A stretch of 64,000 nt of DNA from Halogeometricum rufum (lineage in GTDB: Archaea; Halobacteriota; Halobacteria; Halobacteriales; Haloferacaceae): positions 248,001 through 312,000 of the forward strand of contig NZ_FOYT01000003.1 in assembly GCF_900112175.1 (NCBI RefSeq), given 5' to 3'. Positions 52,486 to 60,825 of this stretch are shown here, in pieces. Both the position numbers and the translations under genes were made by a program. The notes under the pieces were generated by a model. It did not search any database. It saw nothing but the letters and a program-made list of their open reading frames with translations, and had not been told where the DNA came from. Positions within the stretch are counted from its first letter, which is position 1. Each line of letters begins with the position of its first letter.

Positions 52486-53241
52486 TCAGGTCTCGTCGAG
52501 GAGCGCCGCCACCCGGTCCGTGCTCGACGCGAGCGTCGCCGCCGGGTCGGTCGTCAACCCGTTCTCGTGGACGACCCACGCCGCGTCGGCGTCGACGGCC
52601 GCCCGGGCGCACGCCGGGAGGTCAACCACTCCCTCGCCGAGTTCGACGTGCAGGGTGTCGTCGTCGCCGGGGACCGTATCGGTCAGGTGGACCAGCGAGA
52701 TGCGGTCGGCGTAGCGGTCGAGATACGCCGTCGGGTCGACGCCGCCGTGCCGCGCCAGTCCCACGTCGAACTCCAGTCCCAGTCGGTCGTCGGTCCGCGT
52801 CGCGAACGCGTCGTACGCCGTCTCGCCGTCGCCGTCCACGGCGGCGAACTCGTAGGCGTGGTTGTGGTAGTGCGTCTCGAAGCCGTCCTCGCGGAGTCGG
52901 TCGGCGAGCGAGGAGAGTTCATCGGCCGTCGCCTCAACCGCGGCCACCGACGCGAACCCCTCCTCGCCGTACGTCGGGACGACGATGCGCTCGCAGCCGA
53001 CGGTCCGGTACGCCCCGACCGTCTCGTCGTACTCCGTCCGGAGCGTTTCGAGGGGGACGTGCGCGCCGACGGCTTCGAGTCCGGTTTCGGCGAGTACGTC
53101 GGCGACCGCTTCGGGCGTCTGCTCGCCGAGGCCGGCGAACTCGACGCCCTCGTAGGCGGTGTCGGCGACGCGGTGCAGCGTCTCCGTCAGCGACGCGTCG
53201 AGTCCTCTGAGCGTGTACAGCTGAATCGCTGGGCGGACCAT
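52486..53241 (-). CDS. TIM-barrel sugar isomerase/epimerase-like protein 2
   Basis: This 251-residue xylose-isomerase-like TIM barrel has IQLYTLR at the start, YHNHAYEF, GLEFDVGLARHGGVDP, SLVHLTDTV and AAWVVHENG. The usual Glu/Asp/His/Glu metal set is only partly evident: D and H are clear. It resembles the 3-keto-sugar hydratase/IolE branch. ATG 53239-53241 begins the conserved VRPAIQLYTLR. It is the last metabolic gene before RidA, divergent from it. Confidence 0.82.
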   Translation of the reverse strand: MVRPAIQLYTLRGLDASLTETLHRVADTAYEGVEFAGLGEQTPEAVADVLAETGLEAVGAHVPLETLRTEYDETVGAYRTVGCERIVVPTYGEEGFASVAAVEATADELSSLADRLREDGFETHYHNHAYEFAAVDGDGETAYDAFATRTDDRLGLEFDVGLARHGGVDPTAYLDRYADRISLVHLTDTVPGDDDTLHVELGEGVVDLPACARAAVDADAAWVVHENGLTTDPAATLASSTDRVAALLDET

Positions 53242-53360
53242 CTCACCGGCGAGACGCGTGCCACTCACAAAGTCGTTCCCCCGCCGTACTCTCGCGGACC
53301 GGTCGCGGGCCGCGCGGGAGTAACGACTAAGCCCGCCGCCGTACACGACACGGACGACGC

Positions 53361-53738
53361 ATGGAAGAGATTCAGACCGACGCAGCACCCGCCAGCATCG
53401 GCCCCTTCTCGCAGGGAATCAGGGACGGCGACCGCATCTTCGTCTCCGGACAGGGCCCGGTCGACCCGGACTCCGGCGACGTGGTGAGCGAGGACATTCG
53501 CGAGCAGACCGCGCGGACGCTCGAAAACGTCGCGGCCGTCCTCGAAGCGGGCGGCAGTTCGCTCGACGGCGTCGTGAAGACGACGGTGTTCGTCACGGAC
53601 ATGTCGGACTACGACGCCATCAACGAGGTGTACGAGGAGTACGTGTCGGAGCCGTACCCGGCGCGGAGCGCCGTCGAAGTCGCCGACCTGCCGATAGACA
53701 TCGGCGTCGAGATAGAAGTCGTCGCCTCGGCGGAGTGA
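53361..53738 (+). CDS. ridA: RidA-family enamine/imine deaminase
   Basis: This 125-residue Rid protein has SIGPFSQGIRDGDRIFVSGQGP and PARSAVEVADLP. Arg102 matches the catalytic arginine that hydrolyses 2-aminoacrylate-type enamines. It converges with the PLP-lyase-like gene, four bases apart, whose predicted chemistry would release such an enamine. The association supports ammonia elimination from an amino sugar acid in this cluster. Confidence 0.92.
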   Translation: MEEIQTDAAPASIGPFSQGIRDGDRIFVSGQGPVDPDSGDVVSEDIREQTARTLENVAAVLEAGGSSLDGVVKTTVFVTDMSDYDAINEVYEEYVSEPYPARSAVEVADLPIDIGVEIEVVASAE

Positions 53739-53741
53739 GGC

Positions 53742-54950
53742 TCAGAGGTAGCTTCGGATTCGCTCGGCGACGTACGCGGCCTCCTCGTCGTCGAGACACA
53801 TCGGGTTGACGGCGAACAGGTCGTCCTGTAACTCGTCGGACCCGACGAATATTCGCGGGTCCTCTTTTCGGAGCGACCCCACCAGTTCCACCGCGTCGAC
53901 ACCGGCGGCGTCGGGATGGACCTCGACCCGGAGTTCGGGCGCGACCATCAGTTTCCCGCCCGGTTCCCGTCGCAGCGAGAGCCCCTCGCAGTCCGCGAGT
54001 TCGTCGGCGACGACGTCGAGTCGGCGCTCCCACTCGGCGTCGAGGGCCGCCTGATCCTCCTCGACGAACGCCTCCAACGCCGCGATGAGTCCGACGAGTT
54101 CCTCCTTGCCCACCTTCAGCGTCCGTCCGATGCCCTGCCGCGGGACGCCGGCGAGCGACTCCTTGTCGAACAGTTCGCTCGGGGGGTCCCAGACGGACTC
54201 GGCGACGTGCATGTCCAGATGCTGGAGTGCGGCCGAGCGGACGTACTCTCGCTTCCCCGCGAGGATGCCCGTCGTCTGCGGGCCGCGGATGGCTTTCCCG
54301 CCGCTGAAGACGACCATGTCCGCGCCCGCCTCGACGAACGCCGAGAGGTTCTCCCGCGGCGGCACCTCGGCGGCAGCGTCCACGATGACCGGCACGTCGT
54401 GGTCGTGCGCGACGTCGACCACCGTCTCCAGCGACGGCGCGCTGAACGCCTTCTCCATGTAGCCGACGGCGGCCGTCTCCTCGGTGATTGCCTCGGCCAG
54501 TTCCCACGGTTCGGTGCCGTTCGACCCCGTCCCGAGGTAGTTGTCGTTGTTGCCGACGTCGACGATGGTCGCGCCCGCGGCGCGGAACGCGTGGTCGTAG
54601 CCGTTGCGGTGGGTTCGCGGCATCACTATCTCGCTCGGGACGCCCTCCGTGTCGGGCAGGCGGGACATCGCCCCCAGGTCGTCGCCGGCGATTGCGGCCG
54701 CCGCGGCCAGCGTCATACACGCCGCCGCGCCGCTACCGACGTACCCCGCCTCCGCGCCCGTCACCTCGGAGACGAGTTCGCCCGCGCGCACCTGCAGGTC
54801 CGAGAGTCGCACGAACGACTCGGCAGCCCGGCTCATCGCCTCGACCGCCTCCGGTCGGATGAGACTCCCGCCGATGCGCGTCTTCGTCCCGGCGGCGTTG
54901 ACCACGCGCGGGACGCCCAACTCGTCGTAGACGGTGGTTTCCTCGTCCAT
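53742..54950 (-). CDS. SelA/DgaE-like PLP-dependent lyase
   Basis: This 402-residue fold-type I PLP enzyme of the SelA-like group has PLP Lys219 in VFSGGKAIRGPQTTGIL, the D191 cofactor partner in VIVDAAAEVPP, and VYDELGVPRVVNAAGTKTRIGGS at the start. SelA-like proteins without a selenocysteine system include D-glucosaminate-6-phosphate ammonia-lyase (DgaE) and related amino-sugar-acid dehydratases; this is the probable class. No SelB or SelD is nearby. It is cytoplasmic. Confidence 0.85.
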   Translation of the reverse strand: MDEETTVYDELGVPRVVNAAGTKTRIGGSLIRPEAVEAMSRAAESFVRLSDLQVRAGELVSEVTGAEAGYVGSGAAACMTLAAAAAIAGDDLGAMSRLPDTEGVPSEIVMPRTHRNGYDHAFRAAGATIVDVGNNDNYLGTGSNGTEPWELAEAITEETAAVGYMEKAFSAPSLETVVDVAHDHDVPVIVDAAAEVPPRENLSAFVEAGADMVVFSGGKAIRGPQTTGILAGKREYVRSAALQHLDMHVAESVWDPPSELFDKESLAGVPRQGIGRTLKVGKEELVGLIAALEAFVEEDQAALDAEWERRLDVVADELADCEGLSLRREPGGKLMVAPELRVEVHPDAAGVDAVELVGSLRKEDPRIFVGSDELQDDLFAVNPMCLDDEEAAYVAERIRSYL

Positions 54951-55019
54951 GACTACCGGGACGTGCGCGGCCGGAGGTTAAGAAACGTGGGTCTCTCGCA
55001 CCTCCCGCCGCGCGCCGGC

Positions 55020-56207
55020 CTACGCCGCGTCGTCGTCCCTCGTGCCGTCTCCTCTCGTTCCGTCTCTCGCCGCGCCGTCTCTCGCCGCGCCGTCTCTCGC
55101 CGCGCCGTCTCCCGCCGTGTCGTCGCCGCGTTCGGTCCCGCGCACCTCGCCGTCGGGCGTGACGGATTCGACCGACGAGAGGCCGCCGTACGTCGTCGCG
55201 ACGAACTCGGCCGACACCGTCTCGCCCGGAGACAGCGTCTTCACCGTCCCCGTCGCTCGCTGGCCGTCCGTGTCGCCGGGGTAGGCGGTGGTCGGTTCGA
55301 GACCGACGTTGTACGTGCGGTTCCAGAACGGCGCCTCCTCGTACCCGCCGAACGGCTGCCAGTACCACAGCGTCTCGAACGGGTCAGTCGGGAAGCGGAG
55401 GGCGAACCCGAGGTCCACGTCCGGATTCGTGAGCGCGTACCAGCCGTCTTCGAGGTCCACTGCGTACGCCAAGTCGTGAATCACGGCGTCTGCGTCGGGG
55501 AAGTCGGACGAGAGGTCGACTTCGCCGCCGTCGTCCGCGGGCGCGTCCGGCCAGTCGAACGCCGCTCCGCTCTCCAGTCGCCTGTTCGGGTACGCGTCGC
55601 CGTACTCCTCGACGACGCCTCGCCGCGCCGGCACGTCCAACCGGGCCTCCGGCCCGAGCAACGGGCGGCCGAGGGCGAGGTGCTGTTGCCACACGTAGTC
55701 GAGTTCGACGCCGCCTTCGTTCGTCACGCGCTCCTCCACTCGGAGTCGCGACTCCCCGGCCCGCATCGTCAGTTCTCGCTCGACGGTGAACGGGTAGCGC
55801 ACGAGTTCGACGTCGAGGCGGACGGTCACGGCGTCGCCGTCGGCGCGGGTGACCGTCGCGTCCCACGGCAGCAACGCGCTCTCGCCGTGCAGACCGTACT
55901 CGCTGCCGGCGATGTCGTGCCCGCCGCCGGCGTTCGGCAGGTTCGTCTGCCACCCGCCCGGGTAGTGGTCGTTCCACGTCGAGTTCGCGTCCGACGGGAG
56001 GTACCGGTCCGCCGGTGCACTCCAGTTGTGCGGCGCGTGCCACAGTACGTCCACGTCGGTTCGCTTGTCGCGGAACGAGACGACGTCGCCGCCCTTCTCG
56101 GCGAGGACGACGACGCGCAGGTGACTGTTCTCCAAGAGGACGGCGTCGAGTCCGCGGTACGCGTAGTCCGTGGTGACGCGGACGTCGCTGTTCCAGTCGG
56201 GGCGCAT
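55020..56207 (-). CDS. Aldose-1-epimerase-like (galactose-mutarotase fold) protein
   Basis: This 395-residue beta-sandwich protein related to DUF4432/aldose epimerases has LRVVVLAEKGGDVVSFRDKRTDVDVLWHAP, HYPGGWQTNLPNAG and YVWQQHLALGRPLLGPEARL. It probably epimerises or binds an anomeric carbon of the sugar handled by the cluster. The C-terminal 40 residues are a repetitive charged tail (GAARD units) encoded by 15-bp tandem repeats. ATG 56205-56207 starts the family-like sequence. Confidence 0.8.
   Translation of the reverse strand: MRPDWNSDVRVTTDYAYRGLDAVLLENSHLRVVVLAEKGGDVVSFRDKRTDVDVLWHAPHNWSAPADRYLPSDANSTWNDHYPGGWQTNLPNAGGGHDIAGSEYGLHGESALLPWDATVTRADGDAVTVRLDVELVRYPFTVERELTMRAGESRLRVEERVTNEGGVELDYVWQQHLALGRPLLGPEARLDVPARRGVVEEYGDAYPNRRLESGAAFDWPDAPADDGGEVDLSSDFPDADAVIHDLAYAVDLEDGWYALTNPDVDLGFALRFPTDPFETLWYWQPFGGYEEAPFWNRTYNVGLEPTTAYPGDTDGQRATGTVKTLSPGETVSAEFVATTYGGLSSVESVTPDGEVRGTERGDDTAGDGAARDGAARDGAARDGTRGDGTRDDDAA
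55046..55120 (+). repeat. 15-bp tandem repeat (5 units) in a coding tail
   Basis: Units start at 55046, 55061, 55076, 55091 and 55106. The three central ones are identical (CGTCTCTCGCCGCGC). They encode repeated pentapeptides on the minus strand at the end of the epimerase-like gene. Because the period is a multiple of three, copy-number changes keep the frame. Confidence 0.8.
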
Positions 56208-56405
56208 ACGCCGCCCGGTTCGTGCCACGAGGTAACAGTGTTGTGGGTGCCGGCGGGGCGACGGCCGAACGGCGACCGGTTCGCCTCCCGCTTCGAGCGA
56301 GCATCCGCGTCGACGGCCGAAAAATCGGCGACGTAACGCCACCTATATTCTGCTTTCGACTTCCGTAGATGTATTTCGGAATTCGACTTACAGATACGCG
56401 GATAT

Positions 56406-56855
56406 TTATTTAGAACAGGAGATAATGAAGGCGGATGCTTCTTTTTCTCCCTGAAAGTTGTCATCCACCGACGAACTGTTTTCAGACGGCTCTAATACCG
56501 GAGATACGAACGCCGCGAGGTGATAGTCACCCGAGTAGAGCGTGCCGACGGCGTCGCCGAGCAGGTGGGTGAACACGCCGACGGCGAACGCGGATACGAC
56601 CGACACCCCGCCGAATCGTCGCGCGACGGCGAACGCGACGGCGCAGACGAACACGGCCACGAACAGCGAGTGACCGATAGCTCGCCCGTCGAAGACGCCG
56701 AACCACCAGTTGAGCGGTTTGTCGACCAGGTCCGGCAACTGCGTCCCCACGGCGAGTGCGAGCACCGGTAACTCCCGCGGTGCCCTCCGGTGTCGTATCC
56801 TCGTCGCCACCGTGTAGACGAGGTAGCCGACGGCCAGGTGACCCCACGGCATCAT
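56406..56855 (-). CDS. YdjM/YbcI-like membrane-bound metal-dependent hydrolase
   Basis: This 149-residue protein has MMPWGHLAVGYLVYTVA (first conserved His), LPDLVDKPLNWWFGVFDGRAIGHSLF and GVFTHLLGD, the His/Asp pattern of the YdjM (DUF457) family, with three or four membrane helices. The C-terminal 35 residues (after YHLAAF) are hydrophilic and unlike the family, which is usually 20 or more residues longer with another helix; a late frameshift or divergence is possible. ATG 56853-56855 or 56850-56852 is the start. Confidence 0.75.
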   Translation of the reverse strand: MMPWGHLAVGYLVYTVATRIRHRRAPRELPVLALAVGTQLPDLVDKPLNWWFGVFDGRAIGHSLFVAVFVCAVAFAVARRFGGVSVVSAFAVGVFTHLLGDAVGTLYSGDYHLAAFVSPVLEPSENSSSVDDNFQGEKEASAFIISCSK

Positions 56856-57166
56856 CGTGACTACATCACCGTTCGACTTCGAACTCGGGCGGCTCACTGA
56901 TAGAAATGGTGACACGTATCCGTCCACCTCCGGCGCTGAAGGTGGTCGACCAACGGTCTCCGGGGGTCCGTTCGGTCGTCTCGTCCGCCCCTCGATGATG
57001 GCGACAATCCCCGTCACGTCGGCGACTATTCGTCGCCTAACACGACGAAACACTTCGTATCGGTCGGCTCTCGGGACTTTGCAACGCCCTAAGACTCGCC
57101 TCGGCGCGGACGGCAGAGCGGTAGTGAGAGGATAACAATACTTCGCAGCGACGTGGCACCTCACTG
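56856..57166. other. 311-bp divergent intergenic region
   Basis: The region contains the promoters of the YdjM-like gene (leftward) and the nucleotidyltransferase (rightward; AT-rich GATAACAATAC near 57131 about 30 bp before ATG 57167). No gene seen. Confidence 0.4.
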
Positions 57167-57904
57167 ATGAAAGCAGTCGTACTCGCCGCAGGGAAGGGGA
57201 CCCGACTTCGTCCGCTCACCGAAGACAAACCGAAGGGGATGGTCGAGGTGGACGGCGAACCCATCCTGACGCACTGCTTCGACAAACTCACCGAGTTGGG
57301 CGCCGACGAGTTGGTCGTCGTCGTCGGCTACCTGAAGGAGCGGATAATCGAACACTACGGCGACGAGTACGAGGGGACCCCGATAACCTACGCGCACCAG
57401 CGCGAACAGAAGGGCCTCGCTCACGCGTTGCTCAGCGTCGAGGAGCACATCGACGACGATTTCATGCTCATTCTCGGCGACAACATCTTCGACGCGAACC
57501 TCGCGGACGTGGTCAAGCGCCAGCGAGAGGACCGCGCGGACGCCGCGTTCCTGGTCGAGGAGGTGCCGTACGAGGAGGCCAGTCGCTACGGCGTCTGCGA
57601 CACCAACGCCTACGGCGAGATTACGGACGTCATCGAGAAACCGGACGACCCGCCGTCGAACCTCGTGATGACGGGGTTCTACACGTTCTCGCCCGCCATC
57701 TTCCACGCCTGCCACCTCGTCCAACCCTCCAACCGCGGCGAGTACGAGATAAGCGAGGCCATCGACCTCCTGATTCGCAGCGGTCGAACCATCGACGCGA
57801 TCGGCCTCGACGGCTGGCGCATCGACGTCGGCTACCCGGAGGACAGAGACGAGGCGGAACGGCGGTTACAGGGGAAAGAAGTCGAACAGACGCCGGAGGC
57901 GTAG
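57167..57904 (+). CDS. Sugar-1-phosphate nucleotidyltransferase (AglF/RmlA-like)
   Basis: This 245-residue enzyme has AAGKGTRLRPLTEDKPKGMVEV (7-28), the nucleotide-binding and catalytic loop of glucose-1-phosphate uridylyl/thymidylyltransferases, LILGDNIFD for metal binding, and DGWRIDVGYPED near the end. Size and sequence resemble Haloferax AglF (UTP-glucose-1-phosphate uridylyltransferase of N-glycosylation). UDP- versus dTDP-sugar specificity cannot be read by eye. Confidence 0.88.
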   Translation: MKAVVLAAGKGTRLRPLTEDKPKGMVEVDGEPILTHCFDKLTELGADELVVVVGYLKERIIEHYGDEYEGTPITYAHQREQKGLAHALLSVEEHIDDDFMLILGDNIFDANLADVVKRQREDRADAAFLVEEVPYEEASRYGVCDTNAYGEITDVIEKPDDPPSNLVMTGFYTFSPAIFHACHLVQPSNRGEYEISEAIDLLIRSGRTIDAIGLDGWRIDVGYPEDRDEAERRLQGKEVEQTPEA

Positions 57905-57930
57905 GCGTCGGACTATCGAACTCCGGACCG

Positions 57931-58746
57931 CTACCGCCTGTCGCGCCTTCCCGACGCGTTCTCCGCCGCGTCCCCCTCTGACCGCCGAGTCCGCGACGAA
58001 CCGCCCGACGACCGGAAGGCGAGACTGTACATCTCGCCCGCCGACTCCGACCCGATTTCCGCGCCCGTCCGCTCCGCCGCCGTCGCCAACCGCGTTCCCA
58101 CCTCCCCGTCTATCCGCTCTGCGGCACGTCGAGCGACGCCGACGTGCGCCCGGACGTGGCTCTCGGTCCACGGAACCGGGTCCAACAGCGTCGCCCGTCG
58201 GTCGAACGTCCACCCGCTTCCGACGAACAGACGCCGGAGAACGTCGGCCGGGTAGAACGTCACCGCGGGCCGGCCGTCGGCGGCCTCCGTCGCCGCGTTC
58301 TCCAGTGCGAACAGCCGTCGCATCTCGGCGTCCTCGGGGAGGGGTTCGTAGTCGTCGACGACGAGGTGACTCCCCGGCGACGCCACGCGGGTCACCTCGG
58401 CGACGATGGCCTCCAGTTCGGCGGGTGCGACGAGGTTGAACAGTCCGTGTGCGGTGACGAGTTCGACCGAATCGGTCGGGAGGGGAAGGGCGCGACCGTC
58501 CGCCTCCAGAACGCTCGCCCGCGACTGCTGGTTGGTTCCGAGGCGGTCACGGACGAGACGCGCGTGTTCGGGGTCGTTCGTGACCGCGTAGACGCGTTCG
58601 GCGCCCGCGTCGAGGAGCCCACAGGTGGCGTTGCCGACGCCGGCCCCGGCTTCGAGGCAGACGGCTCCCTCCACGGGGCGGTCCGCGAGTGCGGCCCGAA
58701 CCGTCCGCGGGACGTCCATGCGACGGCGGACGCGTTCGGACGACAT
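57931..58746 (-). CDS. SAM-dependent methyltransferase
   Basis: This 271-residue class I methyltransferase has the SAM-binding motif VCLEAGAGVGNATCGLLDAG (about 29-48), VYAVTNDP, LEADGRALPLPTDSVELVTAHGLFN and LVVDDYEP. The C-terminal 30 residues are disordered. The substrate is unknown. It is convergent with the nucleotidyltransferase. Confidence 0.85.
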   Translation of the reverse strand: MSSERVRRRMDVPRTVRAALADRPVEGAVCLEAGAGVGNATCGLLDAGAERVYAVTNDPEHARLVRDRLGTNQQSRASVLEADGRALPLPTDSVELVTAHGLFNLVAPAELEAIVAEVTRVASPGSHLVVDDYEPLPEDAEMRRLFALENAATEAADGRPAVTFYPADVLRRLFVGSGWTFDRRATLLDPVPWTESHVRAHVGVARRAAERIDGEVGTRLATAAERTGAEIGSESAGEMYSLAFRSSGGSSRTRRSEGDAAENASGRRDRR

Positions 58747-58783
58747 AGTTCGAACGGTGTCCCGCGAGCGAGGGACAGGCCCC

Positions 58784-59218
58784 TCAGTCGTCGCCGTTGA
58801 CGTTCACCGTCAACACGGGGACGGGCGCGTCGGCGACGACGCGGGCCGAGACGCTCCCGACCATGTTCTCCTGATAGTTCGACCCGTGGGTCCCCATGGT
58901 CACGACGTCGACGCCGGCCGTCTCGATGTAGTCGATGATCTCTTCGGCGGGGTTGCCGCGTCGCAGGACGGTGGTGGCCTCGACGCCCTCGGCTTCGAGT
59001 CGGTCGAGCGCTGCGGTCGTCGCCTCCTTCCCCTTCCCTTCGAGTTCGCCGACCACGTCGTCGACGAGGTCGGACGCCAGCGTGATGAACGCGCGGTCGT
59101 CGACGACGTAGAGGACGTGGACGGTCGCGTCGTGCTTCCGCGCGAGGTCGATAGTGTGCGCGTAGACGGGTTCCATCGAGTCGGTCCCATCCGTGGGCAG
59201 CAGGATATCGTCGTACAT
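58784..59218 (-). CDS. Universal stress protein (UspA)
   Basis: This 144-residue single UspA domain starts MYDDILLPTDGTDSMEP and has the ATP-binding signature GTHGSNYQENMVGSVSARVVADAPVPVLTV (G-x2-G-x9-G-S/T type). It is a cytoplasmic stress protein. It lies about 40 bp upstream of the methyltransferase gene in the same direction. Confidence 0.93.
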   Translation of the reverse strand: MYDDILLPTDGTDSMEPVYAHTIDLARKHDATVHVLYVVDDRAFITLASDLVDDVVGELEGKGKEATTAALDRLEAEGVEATTVLRRGNPAEEIIDYIETAGVDVVTMGTHGSNYQENMVGSVSARVVADAPVPVLTVNVNGDD

Positions 59219-59358
59219 CGGGTTCGTTCGAAGGTCTGCGTTCAGACGGTAAGAACACTTTCATACGTTCTTGCGGGTCGAGAACTGGCGAAATCCGCCC
59301 CCGACAGACGCCCGACGAGTGAGAGAGACTTTTGATTCGGGCGCCCCAACGGCCGCGC

Positions 59359-59679
59359 ATGGCAGCAATCGACGCCGACGACCTGCTCCCGAACGACCGC
59401 GTCCAGCAATCGGTTCTGGACGGCGACGTGACGCAACTCACCCGCGGGGCGAGTAACCGGTACGCGGAGGAGGGCGACACGTTCGAAGTCGACGGCGAGA
59501 CGTTCGCCGTCGTCAGCGTGGAACGACGAACGCTCGGCGACTTCACCGACGCCGACGCCCGACGCGAGGGCTCGGAGTCGCTCGAGGCGTACAAACGGCG
59601 CATGAAACGCGTCCACCCGGGCGACTTCGAGTGGGACGACGGGAGCGAGGTGCTGACGTACCGCTTCGAGCGTCGCTGA
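59359..59679 (+). CDS. ASCH-domain protein
   Basis: This 106-residue protein resembles small haloarchaeal ASCH (PUA-like) proteins: ADDLLPNDRVQQSVLDGDVTQLTRG, TFEVDGETFAVVSVERRTLGDFTDADARREGSESLEAYK and HPGDFEWDDGSEV. ASCH domains bind RNA or modified nucleosides. ATG 59359 fits the family start better than 59332. Confidence 0.85.
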   Translation: MAAIDADDLLPNDRVQQSVLDGDVTQLTRGASNRYAEEGDTFEVDGETFAVVSVERRTLGDFTDADARREGSESLEAYKRRMKRVHPGDFEWDDGSEVLTYRFERR

Positions 59680-59854
59680 CGAATCCAACTACGGCGCTCC
59701 CTCTCGCCGCCGCTTCCTCCCTTCTCGACCGCGGCCCCGTCCCCGACCGCTCGACGACCGACAGTCCGAACCGGTCGTGCGAACCGGTCGGTACTTACGC
59801 GGCCGGCGTGTGCAGGTCACGCCCTTTCGACCGTCCGCCCCGAACCGAGCGCCG

Positions 59855-60391
59855 ATGAGCGACAGTTCGAAACACGGGTCGCTGCTCGGTTCGGGCGGCC
59901 GCGCCGCGTCCGACGGCGTGACCCTTCGGGCCCTCCTGGCCGCCGGCGTCTTCGGCTTCGGGTTCAGCGGCCTCGTCGACGTCCTCGTGTTGCACCACGT
60001 CCTCCAGTGGCACCACCTCGTCTCGGGTATCTATCCGACGGACACCCTCGCCGGCCTGCGGACGAACATTTTCGCGGACGGCGCGTTCTCGCTCGCGATG
60101 CTCGTCATCACGTGCGTCGGCGGCGGACTCCTGTGGCAGTCCGAACGCCGTGCGGACGCGCCGTTGGCGATTCGCCCCGTCGCGGGCGCGGCGGTGATGG
60201 GTCTCGGGGCGTTCGACCTGTACGACGTCGTCGTGGACCACATGCTGTTGGGGCTCCACCAGCCCCTGTCCGCGGGCGGACGGTACAACCCGCACTGGAC
60301 CGTGGTCAGCCTCCTGCTCGTCGCCGCCGGGTACTACGTCTATCGTACCGGGACGCGCGACGCGTCGGGAGAGACGGCCGAATCGACCTGA
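59855..60391 (+). CDS. DUF2243-family membrane protein
   Basis: This 178-residue protein has four helices and conserved histidines: GLVDVLVLHHVLQWHHLVSGIYP and LYDVVVDHMLLGLHQ, the hallmark of DUF2243. Family function is unknown; the His pairs suggest metal or heme binding. ATG 59855 gives MSDSSKHGS. The next ORF starts immediately after its stop. Confidence 0.87.
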   Translation: MSDSSKHGSLLGSGGRAASDGVTLRALLAAGVFGFGFSGLVDVLVLHHVLQWHHLVSGIYPTDTLAGLRTNIFADGAFSLAMLVITCVGGGLLWQSERRADAPLAIRPVAGAAVMGLGAFDLYDVVVDHMLLGLHQPLSAGGRYNPHWTVVSLLLVAAGYYVYRTGTRDASGETAEST

Positions 60392-60706
60392 ATGCGCCGC
60401 CCCTCGACGCCGAATCACGACCGAGACGGACCGATGCCAGGCGACCAACACCACCCCTCGACGGCCGTCGCTCCGCCGGGCGTCCTACTGACGGCCGTCT
60501 CCACACTGCTCGCCCCGCCCCCGGTCATCCTCTCGGCGGCCGTCCACCCCGCGACCGTCCCCTTGCACGGCGCGGTGCGGACGCCGGTTCCGCACTGGGT
60601 AGTGCTCCTCGGCTCCGTCCCCGCACTCTGGCTCCTCGCTGCCGCCGTCGTCGTCGCGGTGGACCGACTACACCGGCGGTTCCGTCGGTCCGATGGTGCG
60701 GACTGA
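60392..60706 (+). CDS. Small two-helix membrane protein after DUF2243
   Basis: This 104-residue protein of unknown family begins at the base after the DUF2243 stop. It has two hydrophobic segments (PGVLLTAVSTLLAPPPVILS and WVVLLGSVPALWLLAAAVVVAV). The in-frame ATG 60434 is an alternative start. Coupling to DUF2243 suggests a partner. Confidence 0.55.
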   Translation: MRRPSTPNHDRDGPMPGDQHHPSTAVAPPGVLLTAVSTLLAPPPVILSAAVHPATVPLHGAVRTPVPHWVVLLGSVPALWLLAAAVVVAVDRLHRRFRRSDGAD

Positions 60707-60825
60707 CACGCCGGAGGGACGCGTCGTCGCCGTCGCGCGTCGACTCCCGCCGACAGTCGCCGCGGCGTCCGAGGTTCGGGCGCGAGACGACGGCCGGTGC
60801 GTTCGACCCACCCTTCACGCTCCGC

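Noticed and set aside
53742-54950. Selenocysteine synthase SelA
   Set aside because: No selB, selD or tRNA-Sec nearby, Halobacteria are not known to use selenocysteine, and catabolic neighbours fit a DgaE-like lyase better.
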